DNA of 64,000 nt from Meiothermus sp. (GCF_026004055.1 NZ_BPIJ01000001.1:1-64000), one strand, 5' to 3'. Positions 40,245-50,690 are shown, counted from the stretch's first letter. Notes: a model not told the origin generated them from the sequence alone. Made by a program: numbers and translations.

Positions 40245-40999
40245 GCCAGCATCTCCTTACGTTCGTAGAGGTCGTCTACCACGTCTTCGGATAGTTCGGT
40301 GGGCAGCCCATCGAACACCACCCGCCCCCGCTTGAAGGCGACGATGCGTTTGGCGTACTTGAGGGCCAGGTCGAGGGCGTGAATGTTGATCACCACCGTT
40401 ACCCCGTCCTGCTCGTTGAAGCGCTTGAGGGTACGCATGACCTCCTCCGAGAGCACCGGGTCGAGGTTGGCGGCGGGCTCGTCGGCCAGCATCAGGGTAG
40501 GTTGCTGGGCCATGGCCCGGGCAATGGCCACCCGCTGTTGCTGCCCCCCCGAGAGCGAGTCCACTCGAGCGTTTTCCTTCGCCGCCAGATCCACGCGCCC
40601 CAGCTGCTGCCGGGCAATCCGGTAATCGGCCTCGCCGTACAGGCCCAGCAAGCCACGCCAGGTCGGGAGGTAGCCCAGGCGGCCATGCAAAACGTTGTCC
40701 AGGGTACTCAGGCGGTTGACCAGGTTGAACTGCTGAAAGATAAAGCCCACCGTGCGGCGGTACTTTTGCAGCTCACGCTTGGGCAGCCGGGTGATGTCGG
40801 TGCCGTTCACCACCACCGAGCCAGTGGTGGGAATTAGCAATCCGTTTAGGGTGCGCAAGAAGGTGCTCTTGCCGGCCCCCGAGCGGCCAATCACGGCCAC
40901 AAAGTCGCCCTGGGGAATGTCCAAGTTGATATCCATCAGCACCTGGAGCGGCCCCTTGGCGGTCTGGAAGGTCTGGTTGAGGTTGCGAACTTCAATCAT
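40241..40999 (-). CDS. phnC: PhnC-type ABC transporter ATP-binding protein
   Basis: A 252-residue ATPase from ATG 40999 behind GGAGAGG. Walker [11 protein letters not shown]-loop FIFQQFNLV, signature [14 protein letters not shown], Walker [13 protein letters not shown], and a switch His in [10 protein letters not shown]. The PhnC-like features [14 protein letters not shown] and [11 protein letters not shown] are present. It energises uptake through PhnE and is second in the phnDCE order. Confidence 0.92.
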   Translation of the reverse strand: MIEVRNLNQTFQTAKGPLQVLMDINLDIPQGDFVAVIGRSGAGKSTFLRTLNGLLIPTTGSVVVNGTDITRLPKRELQKYRRTVGFIFQQFNLVNRLSTLDNVLHGRLGYLPTWRGLLGLYGEADYRIARQQLGRVDLAAKENARVDSLSGGQQQRVAIARAMAQQPTLMLADEPAANLDPVLSEEVMRTLKRFNEQDGVTVVINIHALDLALKYAKRIVAFKRGRVVFDGLPTELSEDVVDDLYERKEMLA

Positions 41000-41102
41000 G
41001 CGTCCTCTCCATCCAACATCACTTTCCACATCGGTTTCATGTCATCAAATCATAAGCCCCCAGCAACCTGGGGGCAGGGGTACACAGCTAACTTGCAAAC
41101 CC

Positions 41103-41978
41103 TTACTGACCAGCCACTTTGCGGGCCTGCCGCACCACATCGTAGTCGGAGTCCTGGGCCGGAATCATGTAGTCGATGCGGTAGAGGTTGAACAGGAGCT
41201 TGTTTTCAGGGGTTCTAATACCCTGCAAGGCCGCCGCAATGCCACGCGATAGGGTGGGGTTCTTGGCATAAAACTGCTTGGAAACCGAGAAAGTGTCGCC
41301 GGGGATGGGCTTGGAGTAGAAGATGGCCGTCAGCTGGGCGGCTTCCTCGGGCTTGAGGAACTGCGTCCAGGCCCCGCTCTTGTTGCGGGTATCGTTGGCG
41401 AAGGTGGCGCAGGCATCCACCGATTTGTTGAGCACGGCCAGCACGCAGGCATCATGGCGCCCGGCAAAGGTCTGCTTGGCAAAGAGTTTGTCCGGGTCGA
41501 GGCCGGCCCCTACCACCGCCGCGCGGGGGAAGACATACCCCGCCGCCGAGTTCTTGTCCACCCAGGCGATGCTTTTGCCGTCAAGACCCTGGAGGTTCTT
41601 GATGCCCGAGTCCTTGCGCACAATGATGGCGCTCCAGTAGAAGGGGCTGGTGCCACGCACGCTCTTCAGGAGCACCTGGGCCCCTACATCCTGGTTGGCA
41701 ATCACATAGCCATCGGGCGGGAAGAAGGCAAAGTCGAGGTTGCCGCCGCGCATGGCCTCGATCAGGCCGCGGTACTCGGTGGGGATGAAGATTTCCACCT
41801 CGATGGCCCCCTGGAAGCGGCGCTCGAGGTAGTCCGCGATGGCCTGGGCCGCCGGACGAAGCTGGTCGGAGTTCTGGGTGGGGTTGAAGCCGATGCGTAC
41901 TTTGACCGGGTTCTGCGCGAAACCAACCGACAGACCCAGCGCCAACAAAGCCAGTATGAGAAGCAAGCTACGTTTCAT
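41103..41978 (-). CDS. phnD: Phosphonate/phosphite-type ABC transporter substrate-binding protein
   Basis: A 291-residue periplasmic protein with a clear signal peptide (LLLILALLALGLSVGFAQ). The PhnD-like fold is seen in KVRIGFNPTQNSDQLRPAAQ, then EIFIPTEYRGLIEAMRGGNLDFAFFPPDGY, then ADGKSIAWVD-type text here as LDGKSIAWVDKNSAAGYVFPRA. The ligand may be phosphonate, phosphite, hypophosphite or phosphate. It heads the phnDCE operon, and the 103-bp gap to phnC is common in such operons. Confidence 0.9.
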   Translation of the reverse strand: MKRSLLLILALLALGLSVGFAQNPVKVRIGFNPTQNSDQLRPAAQAIADYLERRFQGAIEVEIFIPTEYRGLIEAMRGGNLDFAFFPPDGYVIANQDVGAQVLLKSVRGTSPFYWSAIIVRKDSGIKNLQGLDGKSIAWVDKNSAAGYVFPRAAVVGAGLDPDKLFAKQTFAGRHDACVLAVLNKSVDACATFANDTRNKSGAWTQFLKPEEAAQLTAIFYSKPIPGDTFSVSKQFYAKNPTLSRGIAAALQGIRTPENKLLFNLYRIDYMIPAQDSDYDVVRQARKVAGQ

Positions 41979-42129
41979 ACGCCGCCTAGCCTACACCAGC
42001 TTCTGTCAGATTTGAATCAGGTCAAAGTTTTTTTTGGCCTGGATGTAGTTTGTAAGCTGAACCGGTTTTGAAAACAGCCACCTGGGGTCGTTGCGCTGAA
42101 GGTCTGACAAGGATCCCCGGCAAAGGAAG

Positions 42130-42135
42130 TAAAAT
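42130..42135 (+). promoter_or_regulatory. -10 element, leaderless start of the HAD gene
   Basis: TAAAAT lies 7 nt before ATG 42143. The GGAAG just before it is too far from the start to serve as a ribosome site. Confidence 0.45.
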
Positions 42136-42142
42136 CACGCAG

Positions 42143-42826
42143 ATGCAAGCCCTGATCTTCGATTTCGACGGTACCATACTCGACACCGAAAGCACCGAGT
42201 TTCAGGCCTGGCAGGAGGTTTATCAGGAATACGGGGCCGAGCTTTCGCTGGACTACTGGCTTCCTTTTGTGGGCAACAACTCGATTCCTTTCGACCCTGC
42301 GGGCCACCTGGAAAAGCTGGTAGGCAAACCACTGGACAAGCAAAGCATCGAAGACTGGGTTGGGCAGCGCAAACAATCCCTCAACCAGTCGCTAAAACCC
42401 CTGCCGGGGGTGCTGGACTACCTCGAGGCCGCCCAGGCGATGGGTCTGAAGCTGGCGGTGGCCAGCAGCTCGAGGCGGGCCTGGGTGGAAGGACACCTGG
42501 AGCGACTGGGGTTGCTGTCGTACTTCCAGGTCATCCGCACCAAGGAAGACGTGGCCCTGACCAAGCCCGACCCGGCCCTCTTTTTGCGGGCTGCCGAAGG
42601 GCTCGGGGTACCGCCCCGAGAAACCATTGTGCTCGAGGACTCCCAGAACGGGGTACGGGCGGCCAGGTTCGCGGGGGCCTTTACGGTGGCCGTTCCCAAT
42701 GCCCTCACCCGGCACCTGGACTTGAGCCAGGCCAATCTGCTGCTAGAGAGCCTTGGTGACCTGCCGTTGTGGGATCTGCTGCCCATAGCACGGCAGTGGG
42801 GCCGCACCCGGCTACCCACCGTTTAG
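42143..42826 (+). CDS. HAD-superfamily phosphatase (beta-phosphoglucomutase/GPH-like)
   Basis: A 227-residue subfamily IA HAD hydrolase. Motif I FDFDGTILDTE, motif II AVASSSRRAW, motif III TKPDPALFLRAAEGLG and motif IV LEDSQNGVRAARFAG are intact, with a helical cap between I and II. This branch includes phosphoglycolate phosphatase, beta-phosphoglucomutase and similar enzymes; the substrate is not clear. It converges on the amidase gene with a 15-bp overlap of the 3' ends. Confidence 0.88.
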   Translation: MQALIFDFDGTILDTESTEFQAWQEVYQEYGAELSLDYWLPFVGNNSIPFDPAGHLEKLVGKPLDKQSIEDWVGQRKQSLNQSLKPLPGVLDYLEAAQAMGLKLAVASSSRRAWVEGHLERLGLLSYFQVIRTKEDVALTKPDPALFLRAAEGLGVPPRETIVLEDSQNGVRAARFAGAFTVAVPNALTRHLDLSQANLLLESLGDLPLWDLLPIARQWGRTRLPTV

Positions 42827-43891
42827 GAAGCGCAGGATGCCCCGGGCCAGGGCCTCGGCCAGGGCTTGACGGTAGGCACTGGTTTGGAGGCGGCGGCCCT
42901 CCTCGGGGTGGTTGGCAAAGCCGACCTCGACCAGAATGGCGGGGATGCGGGCATTACGGATCACGTAGAAGGGCGCCTGGCGTACCCCCCGGTCTACCGC
43001 GCCGGTGGCCTGGAGCATAGCGCCATGCACCAGATGGGCCAGCTGGCGCGAAAACTTGAGGTTGGACTGGGCGATCAGATCGCGCACCAGCCGCTCGCCC
43101 ACGCTCTGGGCCTCGCGGGTCAGGCGACGGCCCAGCTCGCCCCCGCCGTTTTCGCGGATCACCTGGGCCAGCAGGCCGGGGTCAATGGAGTGGCCAAAAT
43201 AGTAGGTCTCGAGGCCCTGGGCCGGATTGGAAGCACTGTTGACGTGAATAGAAACGAACAGGTTGCGCTTGGAGTGGGCCATCTCGGCCCGCAAGCCCAG
43301 ATCGGTGGCCTTGTCGGGGGAAAGATGGGTGTCGCTGCTACGGGTAAGGATCACCTCGATGCCTTCTTTTTGTAGCAATTGCCGCAAGCGCAAGGCCATG
43401 TCGAGGGTGACCTCTTTTTCCACCACAAAACCCACCGCGCCGGGGTCTATGCCCCCATGCCCGGCGTCAATGACCACAATCTTGGGCTGGGTGCGAGGCT
43501 TAGGGGGCTCTGGACGAGAGCTGGTCTGGGGTGGGCTCTGCGGGGGTCGGGTCGCGCTCACCACATCCACCACCAGGCGCCGCCGGTTGCCATCGTTTAG
43601 CTCCGAGGTTTTGACCTCTACGTTGGGGCGCAAGCGAACAAACACCGTGGCACCCCCCGCCGCGGGCACCACCTGGTAGGAGGCGACCTGCGGCGAACCG
43701 ACATCGGTATCGCTGGCGGCAGGGGTCATGCCAATCAGGCGAAGGGTCAGGGTGTCGGGCGTCTGGGTAATCTGGTACTGCGTTTTGGCCTCGAGATCGA
43801 ACACCAGTCGGGTGTAGCCTTCGTGCAGGCCCAGTCTGGGAAAAGCCAAAGCCGGAGCCAGAATTACCATCAGGAAGGCCAATAGCCGCAT
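42812..43891 (-). CDS. N-acetylmuramoyl-L-alanine amidase (AmiC/LytC-type, Amidase_3)
   Basis: A 359-residue secreted zinc amidase that cleaves the stem peptide from glycan strands of murein. Signal peptide (LLAFLMVILAPALAF), an N-terminal AMIN-like beta domain (LHEGYTRLVFDLEAK, YQVVPAAGGATVFVRL), a Pro-rich linker, then the catalytic domain with zinc ligands in DAGHGGIDPGA (His145), VEKEVTLD and FVSIHVNSA, and the last Glu in ILVEVGFANHPEE. ATG 43891 was chosen because it begins the signal peptide and TATACT lies 8 nt upstream. Confidence 0.92.
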   Translation of the reverse strand: MRLLAFLMVILAPALAFPRLGLHEGYTRLVFDLEAKTQYQITQTPDTLTLRLIGMTPAASDTDVGSPQVASYQVVPAAGGATVFVRLRPNVEVKTSELNDGNRRRLVVDVVSATRPPQSPPQTSSRPEPPKPRTQPKIVVIDAGHGGIDPGAVGFVVEKEVTLDMALRLRQLLQKEGIEVILTRSSDTHLSPDKATDLGLRAEMAHSKRNLFVSIHVNSASNPAQGLETYYFGHSIDPGLLAQVIRENGGGELGRRLTREAQSVGERLVRDLIAQSNLKFSRQLAHLVHGAMLQATGAVDRGVRQAPFYVIRNARIPAILVEVGFANHPEEGRRLQTSAYRQALAEALARGILRFLNGG

Positions 43892-43899
43892 CTGTTTGG

Positions 43900-43905
43900 A
43901 GTATA
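43900..43905 (-). promoter_or_regulatory. -10 element, leaderless start of the amidase gene
   Basis: TATACT on the minus strand, 8 nt before ATG 43891; there is no ribosome site. Confidence 0.5.
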
Positions 43906-44034
43906 GCCGAAAAACTTGCGTTCTTTTTGAAGATTTGACCCCGGTTCCCACGGGCTTGCACAGCCATGCCATCTGCGCACAGTTCGCAATAGGTCACTGG
44001 TCATTGGCTGCTTGTAGCTTTCAGCCTTCGGCTT

Positions 44035-44774
44035 TAGAGCACTCTTCAAAAATATCGAGCCATCGGGGACTAAGGGTCTGGTAACTAAATTTCCGAAGTT
44101 TTGTACCGCACACCGAATACATCGATGTAGAGATTCCATCCCACTTCGGCCCCCGAGATGGCCTAAAAACGCCCTCCCTACCGCGTAGGGAGGGTGGGGG
44201 AGGGTATCAGGCAAGGCCCCCAATCCGCTGGGTGAAGGGCCAGGTCAGCCACCCCACCTGGCCTCCCCTACGCAGTAGGGGAGGGAAGGGGCGAAGCGGG
44301 GTGGGGTGCTTTTCGCATGACCGTACAGGCAAGGCACCGAAGGCCCAGGTTTACGAGACACGGCGCGTTCTGAAGGCTAAACCCCATACTGCGTATTTTG
44401 TTACCAGACCACTAATACCGGATTCAAAAAGATACTCTTCAAAACCAAAAACCAAGAGGCTATCTTTTTGAATCCTAGAGCACTCCCTTCGGTCGGGTTA
44501 GTTCGTCACCATTCGGTGACGAACTAACCGAATCTGGTATAAGAATCTTTTGTCCTGGACAGAACAGTGGCCGCCGGGAAACTCGAAACCCAAGCACCCG
44601 TGGCCCACGCCCCAGTGCGTAACATGCGTCTGCCAGGGAATGGCTTATGCCATAGCCACAACGTGGCTAACCTGGCCCAGACGCAACGCAGACAAGCGTG
44701 CCTCACCTCGGTGAGGCACGTCTGCTTGTCCCTTCTCGTTTTCGTGGGCGGCCACGTCTGTGAAGAGCGCTGTA
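44035..44774 (-). repeat. Composite modular repeat, copy 4 (inverse of copy 3, plus D)
   Basis: Reading the minus strand gives copy 3 almost base for base: TACAGCGCTCTTCACAG, cassette A with loop CGAG, B reversed, C reversed. After C it also has tail D (TAGTCCCCGATGGCTCGATAT, ending near GAGTGCTCTA), which copy 3 lacks. Together with 37650-38353 it forms an inverted repeat of about 700 bp around 5.7 kb. Confidence 0.9.
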
Positions 44775-44811
44775 ACGAAACAAGTAACGGGGCAGATGTC
44801 CCAAACCCGTT

Positions 44812-44817
44812 TATAAT
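44812..44817 (+). promoter_or_regulatory. Candidate -10 box of the copper oxidase gene
   Basis: Consensus TATAAT in AT-rich DNA just right of repeat copy 4, about 93 bp before the ATG. A clear -35 is not seen. Confidence 0.4.
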
Positions 44818-44910
44818 ACATTAGAAATTCATTGCATCTAGCTAAAGCTTTTGTTAAATACACGGCGGCTCCATCAAGTCGTGATGCATAACGCCAACGG
44901 GGGGTTGGGT

Positions 44911-47715
44911 ATGGCTTTATATTGGAACCGGCATAGGCTCTGGCTTTTGGTTTGGGTACTGGTTTTTTCGGCGTGCTCGAGTCCCAAAAACACCGCCCCT
45001 GGCCCCTACGCCGCTGGCCCGGTCCTGTGGTCGGACTCCGGCGAGGGGAGGGTAATAACCCAAGCTGTCCCCAGCGGCAATGTGTATCTGAGCGACCTGA
45101 GCTGGCTCTCGGCCACCAACGGCTGGGGGCCGGTGGAGCGTGACCAGAGCAACGGCGAGACTGCCCAGGGCGATGGGCGTCCCATTACCCTGAATGGGGT
45201 GGTGTTTTCCAAGGGTCTGGGCGCCCATGCCCCTTCAGATATCCTGAACAACCTCGGCGGCAACTGTACCCGCTTCCGCGCAGCGGTGGGCCTGGACGAT
45301 GAGGTAGACCACCAGACCGAGTGGGGGAGCGTGATCTTTCGGGTGCTGGCCGATGGGGTTTTACTCTTTGACTCGAGCCTGATGCGGGGCAGCAGCCCTA
45401 CTCAGACGGTCGATGTGGACGTGAGCGGTCGCCAGGAACTCCAGCTAATCATTACCGATGGAGGTGACAACAACTACTACGACCACGCCGATTGGGCCGA
45501 TGCACGCCTGGTCTGTGCCGAGGGAGGCGGCGGCGGTTCGACGCCGCAGGGCCTAACCGGTGAATATTTTGACAATAGCAACTTTACCGGCACTAAAGTA
45601 ACCCGCCTGGATGCCCAGATCAACTTCAACTGGGGCCGGGGCTCTCCCGAAAGCCAGATCGCACCCGATACCTTCAGCGTGCGCTGGACGGGTCAGGTTG
45701 AGGCCCGCTTTAGCGAGACCTACACCTTTACTACCCGTACCGACGACGGGGTACGGCTCTGGGTCAACGACCAGCTGATTATTGATAGCTGGCGCAACCA
45801 GTCGGCTACCAACCGAAGCGGAAGGATTACCTTGGTAGCCGGACAGCGCTACAGCCTCCGCATGGAGTATTACGAGAGCACCGGCAGCGCGGTGGCCCAG
45901 CTCTACTGGAGCAGCCCCAGCCAGGCCCGCGAGATCATTCCCCAGCGCTACTTGTATCCCATCAACGTAACCGGCGCGCTACAGCCCCCTACCGACCTGA
46001 TTGCAGTGGGTTTATCCGAGAACAGCGTTTACCTGGACTGGTCGGGCGTGGGAGGGGCTACGGGGTATGTGGTGGAACGGCGTACGGGAAGCACCGGCAC
46101 TTTTACTCAGGTAGGCGTGCCTATAGGCTCGAGCTTTGTGGATAATGGCCTATCCCCTGGTACCCTCTACACCTACCGGGTAAGCGGCACCGCTCCCGAT
46201 AAAACCTTGTCCTATGCCACTACCACCGTTACTACCCCTACTGCAACCGGCCCGGTGCAGGGTGGAGCGGAAGCCCGCACCAAAGGGGTTTTCGGCCCGG
46301 TGCGCGACTTCCCACTGGTGGCTACCCACGCCGCGCTACTGCCCAACGGTAAGGTAATCGCCTGGTACAGCTACGACCGGATTGGGGTCTACCGCGATAA
46401 CCAGGATGCTAATGCGCCCTTTCACCAAAGCTCCATCGTGACTTTGTGGGATCCCGCAACCAACACCTTCGAGGAGGTCAACAACAACACCACCGACCTC
46501 TTCTGCGCGGGTTGGGCGGTCATGCAGGATGGGCGTTTGCTGGTGGCCGGGGGCAACCTGGGCACGCCCAACGGAAGCCTGCATACCAATATCTTCGATC
46601 CCGTTACTAAAACCTGGATCCGCGGCCCCAACATGCGGGCCGGGCGCTGGTATCCCAGCGTGACACCCTTGCCCAACGGCGAACTGCTCATTACCGGCGG
46701 CCAGACCGAAACCGGAGCCAACAACACCGTGCACGAGGTTTGGCAGACCAACGGCAGCCTCCGGCAGCTTACGGGGGCTACCACGTCGGGGCGCGATTTT
46801 GAGCACTACTTTCCCTGGATGCACGTAGCCCCCAACGGGCTGGTATTCCATGCAGGCTGGAACAATACCATGTCGTATCTCAACCCCGCTGGCAGCGGTT
46901 CATGGAGCAGCCAGACCTGGACGCGCCAGGGGCCTCTACGCTGGTACGGTTCTTCGGTCACGTACCAGCCAGGTCGGATTATCGTTCTGGGAGGCGGCGC
47001 CAGCGCCAATGCTTCCACCACCCTAATAGACCTTACCAACGGCGTGACTTCCCAGGCCGGCCCTTCCATGAACTTTGCCCGCACCCACCCCGACGCCACT
47101 CTACTGGCCGATGGAAAGGTATTTGTCAATGGGGGCAACAACGGTGACCTGTGGGATCTGGCCTCGTCGGTTTATGTGGGCGAGATTTGGAACCCCCAGA
47201 CCAATACCTGGACGGTGGCGGCTTCCGCCCAGCGACCGCGAAACTACCACTCGGTGGCTTTGTTACTGCCGGATGCCACCGTCTGGGTTGCGGGCAGCGG
47301 CGGGTGTGGCCTGGAGTGCCAGCCCGGGAGCGGCAGCGCCCGCGCTGGGGTAAACCAACTCAACTACGAGGTTTACTATCCGCCGTATCTCTTCGATAGC
47401 AGCGGTTCACTGGCCACCCGCCCGAGCATCAGCAACGTTCCAAGCAGCATTCGCTACGGCCAGGGCTTTGTAATTGAAACCCCCGATGCCCCCAACATTG
47501 GATCCGTTACTCTACTAGCTCTGGGGGCTTCTACCCACGCTTTCAACTACACCCAGCGTTTTATGGCACTGCCCATCCAGTCCAGGAGTTCTACTGGCCT
47601 GACCGTGCTCGCACCGGCCAATCCTAATCTGGCCCCGCCCAACTACTACATGGTGTTTATCTTCAATCAAAGCGGCGTGCCCTCGGTTGCCCGTATCGTG
47701 CGGCTTGAACCTTAG
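44911..47715 (+). CDS. Lipoprotein radical-copper oxidase (galactose/glyoxal oxidase family) with NPCBM, PA14 and Fn3 domains
   Basis: A 934-residue exported protein. A lipoprotein signal ([11 protein letters not shown]) is followed by an NPCBM-like carbohydrate-binding domain (about 50-210, [16 protein letters not shown]), a PA14 domain (about 210-350, [14 protein letters not shown]), an Fn3 domain (about 355-445), and a seven-bladed Kelch-type oxidase with a C-terminal DUF1929 Ig-like domain. All radical-copper residues of galactose oxidase can be placed: Cys532 (LFCAGW) for the Tyr-Cys cofactor with Tyr581 (RWYPS), then Tyr779-His780 (RNYHS) and His876 (STHAFN). The stacking Trp290 of galactose oxidase is Thr599 here, closer to glyoxal oxidases. 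It would oxidise a primary alcohol or aldehyde and release H2O2 at the cell surface. GGGGGG precedes ATG 44911; ATGs at 44851 and 44884 are less likely. Confidence 0.88.
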   Translation: MALYWNRHRLWLLVWVLVFSACSSPKNTAPGPYAAGPVLWSDSGEGRVITQAVPSGNVYLSDLSWLSATNGWGPVERDQSNGETAQGDGRPITLNGVVFSKGLGAHAPSDILNNLGGNCTRFRAAVGLDDEVDHQTEWGSVIFRVLADGVLLFDSSLMRGSSPTQTVDVDVSGRQELQLIITDGGDNNYYDHADWADARLVCAEGGGGGSTPQGLTGEYFDNSNFTGTKVTRLDAQINFNWGRGSPESQIAPDTFSVRWTGQVEARFSETYTFTTRTDDGVRLWVNDQLIIDSWRNQSATNRSGRITLVAGQRYSLRMEYYESTGSAVAQLYWSSPSQAREIIPQRYLYPINVTGALQPPTDLIAVGLSENSVYLDWSGVGGATGYVVERRTGSTGTFTQVGVPIGSSFVDNGLSPGTLYTYRVSGTAPDKTLSYATTTVTTPTATGPVQGGAEARTKGVFGPVRDFPLVATHAALLPNGKVIAWYSYDRIGVYRDNQDANAPFHQSSIVTLWDPATNTFEEVNNNTTDLFCAGWAVMQDGRLLVAGGNLGTPNGSLHTNIFDPVTKTWIRGPNMRAGRWYPSVTPLPNGELLITGGQTETGANNTVHEVWQTNGSLRQLTGATTSGRDFEHYFPWMHVAPNGLVFHAGWNNTMSYLNPAGSGSWSSQTWTRQGPLRWYGSSVTYQPGRIIVLGGGASANASTTLIDLTNGVTSQAGPSMNFARTHPDATLLADGKVFVNGGNNGDLWDLASSVYVGEIWNPQTNTWTVAASAQRPRNYHSVALLLPDATVWVAGSGGCGLECQPGSGSARAGVNQLNYEVYYPPYLFDSSGSLATRPSISNVPSSIRYGQGFVIETPDAPNIGSVTLLALGASTHAFNYTQRFMALPIQSRSSTGLTVLAPANPNLAPPNYYMVFIFNQSGVPSVARIVRLEP

Positions 47716-48659
47716 CTTTGGTAGTGCCCCAGCCCCCTAAACCGCCGGTAACGATCCTCGAAGAGCTCTTCGGGGCCTAGGTGCGAGAGTTCGGCCAGCG
47801 AGGCCAGCAGGGCCTGCTTGATATTCACCAGGGTGGCGGCAGGGTTGCGGTGGGCCCCCCCGTCGGGCTCGGGGATGATTTTGTCCACAATTCCCAGGCT
47901 CAAGAGGTCGGGGGCCGAGAGTTTGAGGGCTTCGGCCGCCTTGGCCGCTTCCTTAGCGTCGCGCCACAGAATGGCCGCACAGGACTCGGGTGAGATCACC
48001 GAATACCAGGCGTTTTCCAGAATCAGCACGCGGTTGCCCACCCCAATGGCCAGCGCCCCGCCCGAGCCCCCCTCGCCCAGAATGATCGCAATTGCTGGCA
48101 CCCGAAGGCGGGCCATGCGCTGGATGCTTTGGGCAATCACCCAGGCCTGGCCGCGCTCCTCGGCGGAGATACCCGGATAGGCGCCGGGGGTGTCGATGAA
48201 GGCGATGAAAGGACGGCCAAAGCGGTCGGCCAGATCCATCAGGCGCATGGCCTTGCGGTAGCCCTCGGGGTGGGGCATGGCAAAGTTGCGCCGGATGTTT
48301 TCCTTGGTATCGCGGCCTTTTTGATGACCCACCACCACCACGGAGGTGCCTTCCAGCCGGGCCAGCCCGCCTACCACGGCGGCATCCTCGCCAAAAGTGC
48401 GATCTCCGGAGAGCTCGACGAACTCGGTCATGATCCCCCCGATGACATCGAGGGTGGTGGGGCGACCGGGCGCCCGGGCCAGTTGTACCCGTTCCCAGCG
48501 GGACAGGTTTTGGAACGTTTCGGATTTGAGCTGGGCCAGACGCTCACGCAGGACTTGCAGCTCCCCCGAGAGGTCTACTCCGCTGCTGGCCGCAAACCCC
48601 TCGAGCTCGGCAATTTTGGCCTCGAGCTCTTCAATTGGCTTCTCGAACTCAAGCGGCAT
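47712..48659 (-). CDS. accA: Acetyl-CoA carboxylase carboxyltransferase subunit alpha
   Basis: A 315-residue crotonase-fold subunit that, with AccD, moves the carboxyl group from biotin to acetyl-CoA for fatty-acid synthesis. It has the coiled-coil N-terminus ([19 protein letters not shown]), [38 protein letters not shown] and [18 protein letters not shown]. Length is typical. Its stop overlaps the end of the convergent oxidase gene by 4 bp, and it lies 83 bp downstream of accD. Confidence 0.95.
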   Translation of the reverse strand: MPLEFEKPIEELEAKIAELEGFAASSGVDLSGELQVLRERLAQLKSETFQNLSRWERVQLARAPGRPTTLDVIGGIMTEFVELSGDRTFGEDAAVVGGLARLEGTSVVVVGHQKGRDTKENIRRNFAMPHPEGYRKAMRLMDLADRFGRPFIAFIDTPGAYPGISAEERGQAWVIAQSIQRMARLRVPAIAIILGEGGSGGALAIGVGNRVLILENAWYSVISPESCAAILWRDAKEAAKAAEALKLSAPDLLSLGIVDKIIPEPDGGAHRNPAATLVNIKQALLASLAELSHLGPEELFEDRYRRFRGLGHYQS

Positions 48660-48742
48660 GGAGGCCTCCTTCAGGCGTGCTGGACGCCGGACACCCTGGG
48701 TCGAGCGTTACCGCCCAACCCAGGGCGCCCGACCCCCGACCC

Positions 48743-49597
48743 CTATCCGACATGGTTCACCGTCCTGGGGTGCAGCAGCTTTAGGATCCTGGCTACGGTC
48801 TCCTTGAGCTGACGTCGGTCTACGACCTGGTCTACCATGCCGTGCTTGAGCAAAAACTCCGAACGCTGGAAGCCTTCGGGCAAGTCCTGGCGGATGGTCT
48901 GCTTGATGACCCGTGGCCCGGCAAAGCCGATGAGAGCCCCGGGTTCGGCCAGAATCACATCGGCAATGGCCGCGAAGCTGGCCGTCACCCCGCCGGTGGT
49001 GGGGTCGGTGAGGATCGAGACATAGGGCAGCTTGCGGGCCCAGAGCCGGTCGAGGGCCAGGGTGGTCTTGGCCATCTGCATTAGCGAGAGGGCCGCTTCC
49101 TGCATCCGCGCCCCGCCCGAGACAGAAACGATCACCACCGCCCGGTTTTCCTGGGCGGCGAGTTCGATGCCCCGGGTAATCTCCTCGCCCACCACGCTCC
49201 CCATCGAGCCGCCGGCAAAGGCGTAGTCCATGACCAAAAGCACGCTCTCCACCCCGCCAATGGTGCAGCGCCCCCCCACGATGGCGTCGGGACGCCCGGC
49301 TTCCTTTTGGTAGCGCTCGAGCCGCTTGGGGTAGGGCTCGGTGTCCACAAAGCCCAAGGGGTCAGCGGGTTTGAGGCCGGTGATCTGCTCAAAGGTGCCC
49401 GCGTCGGCCAGCATCTCGATGCGCTTGTCGGCGGAAAGCCGCAGGTGATGCCCACATTTGGGGCAGATGTGCAGGTTGGTCTCGAGGTCTTTTTTGTAGA
49501 TCTGCGCGTCGCACTTGGGGCACTTGACCCACAGCTCGGGAATATCCCTCGCCTCCCCCTGTGCCCGGCGACGGCGGAAAAGCCGCTCTAAGGCCAT
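48743..49597 (-). CDS. accD: Acetyl-CoA carboxylase carboxyltransferase subunit beta
   Basis: A 284-residue subunit with the N-terminal four-Cys zinc ribbon (CPKC at about 26-29 and CPKC at about 45-48) and the crotonase core ([52 protein letters not shown]). It forms the heterotetramer with AccA. TAAGAT lies 8 nt before the ATG, so the accDA operon may begin with a leaderless mRNA. Confidence 0.95.
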   Translation of the reverse strand: MALERLFRRRRAQGEARDIPELWVKCPKCDAQIYKKDLETNLHICPKCGHHLRLSADKRIEMLADAGTFEQITGLKPADPLGFVDTEPYPKRLERYQKEAGRPDAIVGGRCTIGGVESVLLVMDYAFAGGSMGSVVGEEITRGIELAAQENRAVVIVSVSGGARMQEAALSLMQMAKTTLALDRLWARKLPYVSILTDPTTGGVTASFAAIADVILAEPGALIGFAGPRVIKQTIRQDLPEGFQRSEFLLKHGMVDQVVDRRQLKETVARILKLLHPRTVNHVG

Positions 49598-49605
49598 AAC
49601 GCCCT

Positions 49606-49611
49606 ATCTTA
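49606..49611 (-). promoter_or_regulatory. -10 element, leaderless start of accD
   Basis: TAAGAT on the minus strand, 8 nt before ATG 49597. Confidence 0.4.
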
Positions 49612-49678
49612 TACCGCAGAATGAGAATCGGACGAAACCCCCCCTGTTTGAACGGGGTTCAAGTTGGCTTCTGCACCG

Positions 49679-50647
49679 TTACCGTGTAACGGCCAGACCC
49701 ACGTAAGGCAGAGGGTCAACCGCCACCCCATAGCGATAGACCGTGTAATGCAGGTGCGGCCCGGTGGAACGCCCGCTGGAGCCGACTGCGCCGACCAAGC
49801 TCCCTTGCTCGATCTGCTGGCCTTTTTCCACATACGACGCCGATAGGTGGCCGTACAGGGTGTGCAGGCCGTTGCCGTGATCCAGAAGCACCATCAGCCC
49901 AAAGATGGGATTCCAGCCCAGCTCGCTCACCGTGCCGGAGGCGGTGGCATAGACCGGGGTACCCTCGGGGGCAGCAAAATCTGCGCCGTTGTGGAACTCA
50001 TAGGCCCCACCGCCAAAGGGGTTGGAGCGGTAGCCGAAGGTGGAGGTGACGCGGGTTTCGGTCAGCAGGGGCAGGCCGGTAGGTATGAACCGTGCGGGAT
50101 CGAGGGGGGTGGTTTGAGGTGCCCGGACAAGGGGTTGAGAGCGCTTAATAATGCGCCCCGGACGAGGGTCGGGGGGGAGGGGATGATGGAGGGCTCGGGC
50201 AGTGGCCTCGAGCTCTACGGCAAAACCCTCTACCTGCGAGCGCAGGCTCAGCAGCAGGTTGCCCAAGTCAATGGGTTCGCCGGCGCCTCGGGGAGCCGTT
50301 TCCGGCTTAGGGGGCCGGTTGGGCTGGATGGGTTCGGGCACCAGGCGAATCTTGGGTAGGCCGGCTTTGCCCCGCAGGCGGTTGATTTCGGCCTCGAGCA
50401 CCTTGAGGCTTTGCTGGAGCTGTACCGCCTCGATGCTATAGGCGTCGTTGCGGCTTTTTTCGGCCTCGAGTTCCAGGGTCAGCTTGCGGGCCTGGGTTTG
50501 GAGCTCGGCCAGCTGGGTGCGCTCGCTCGAGCTTCTATTCCATAAATAAAGTACCCCGACCACCAACAGCATCGGCAGGATAGCCACCCCCCAGAGCGGC
50601 ACCGTTAGGGTGACGCCGGACGTAAGGGAGTGCGGCTCTTTCGCCAT
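49679..50647 (-). CDS. M23/LytM peptidase with membrane anchor and coiled coil (second of pair)
   Basis: A 322-residue envelope protein: one N-terminal helix (GVAILPMLLVVGVLYLW), a coiled coil (about 45-95), a Pro-rich linker, and a C-terminal LytM domain with zinc and active-site motifs (FHNGADFAAPEGT, TLYGHLS, GPHLHYTVY). All zinc ligands (His and Asp of HNGAD, the last His of HLH) are present, so it can be an active murein endopeptidase. It is paralogous to the 51286-52188 gene, with bactofilin between them. The three genes face the same way. Confidence 0.9.
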   Translation of the reverse strand: MAKEPHSLTSGVTLTVPLWGVAILPMLLVVGVLYLWNRSSSERTQLAELQTQARKLTLELEAEKSRNDAYSIEAVQLQQSLKVLEAEINRLRGKAGLPKIRLVPEPIQPNRPPKPETAPRGAGEPIDLGNLLLSLRSQVEGFAVELEATARALHHPLPPDPRPGRIIKRSQPLVRAPQTTPLDPARFIPTGLPLLTETRVTSTFGYRSNPFGGGAYEFHNGADFAAPEGTPVYATASGTVSELGWNPIFGLMVLLDHGNGLHTLYGHLSASYVEKGQQIEQGSLVGAVGSSGRSTGPHLHYTVYRYGVAVDPLPYVGLAVTR

Positions 50648-50690
50648 GACCCTATCAGCCTACTCCGCTGAGGCCCTGGGTCGGGTGATA

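Noticed and set aside
38613-41978. phnDCE as proof of phosphonate degradation
   Set aside because: Only uptake genes are present; no C-P lyase, phosphonatase or phosphite dehydrogenase is adjacent. The dehydrogenase at 58520 is far away and generic.
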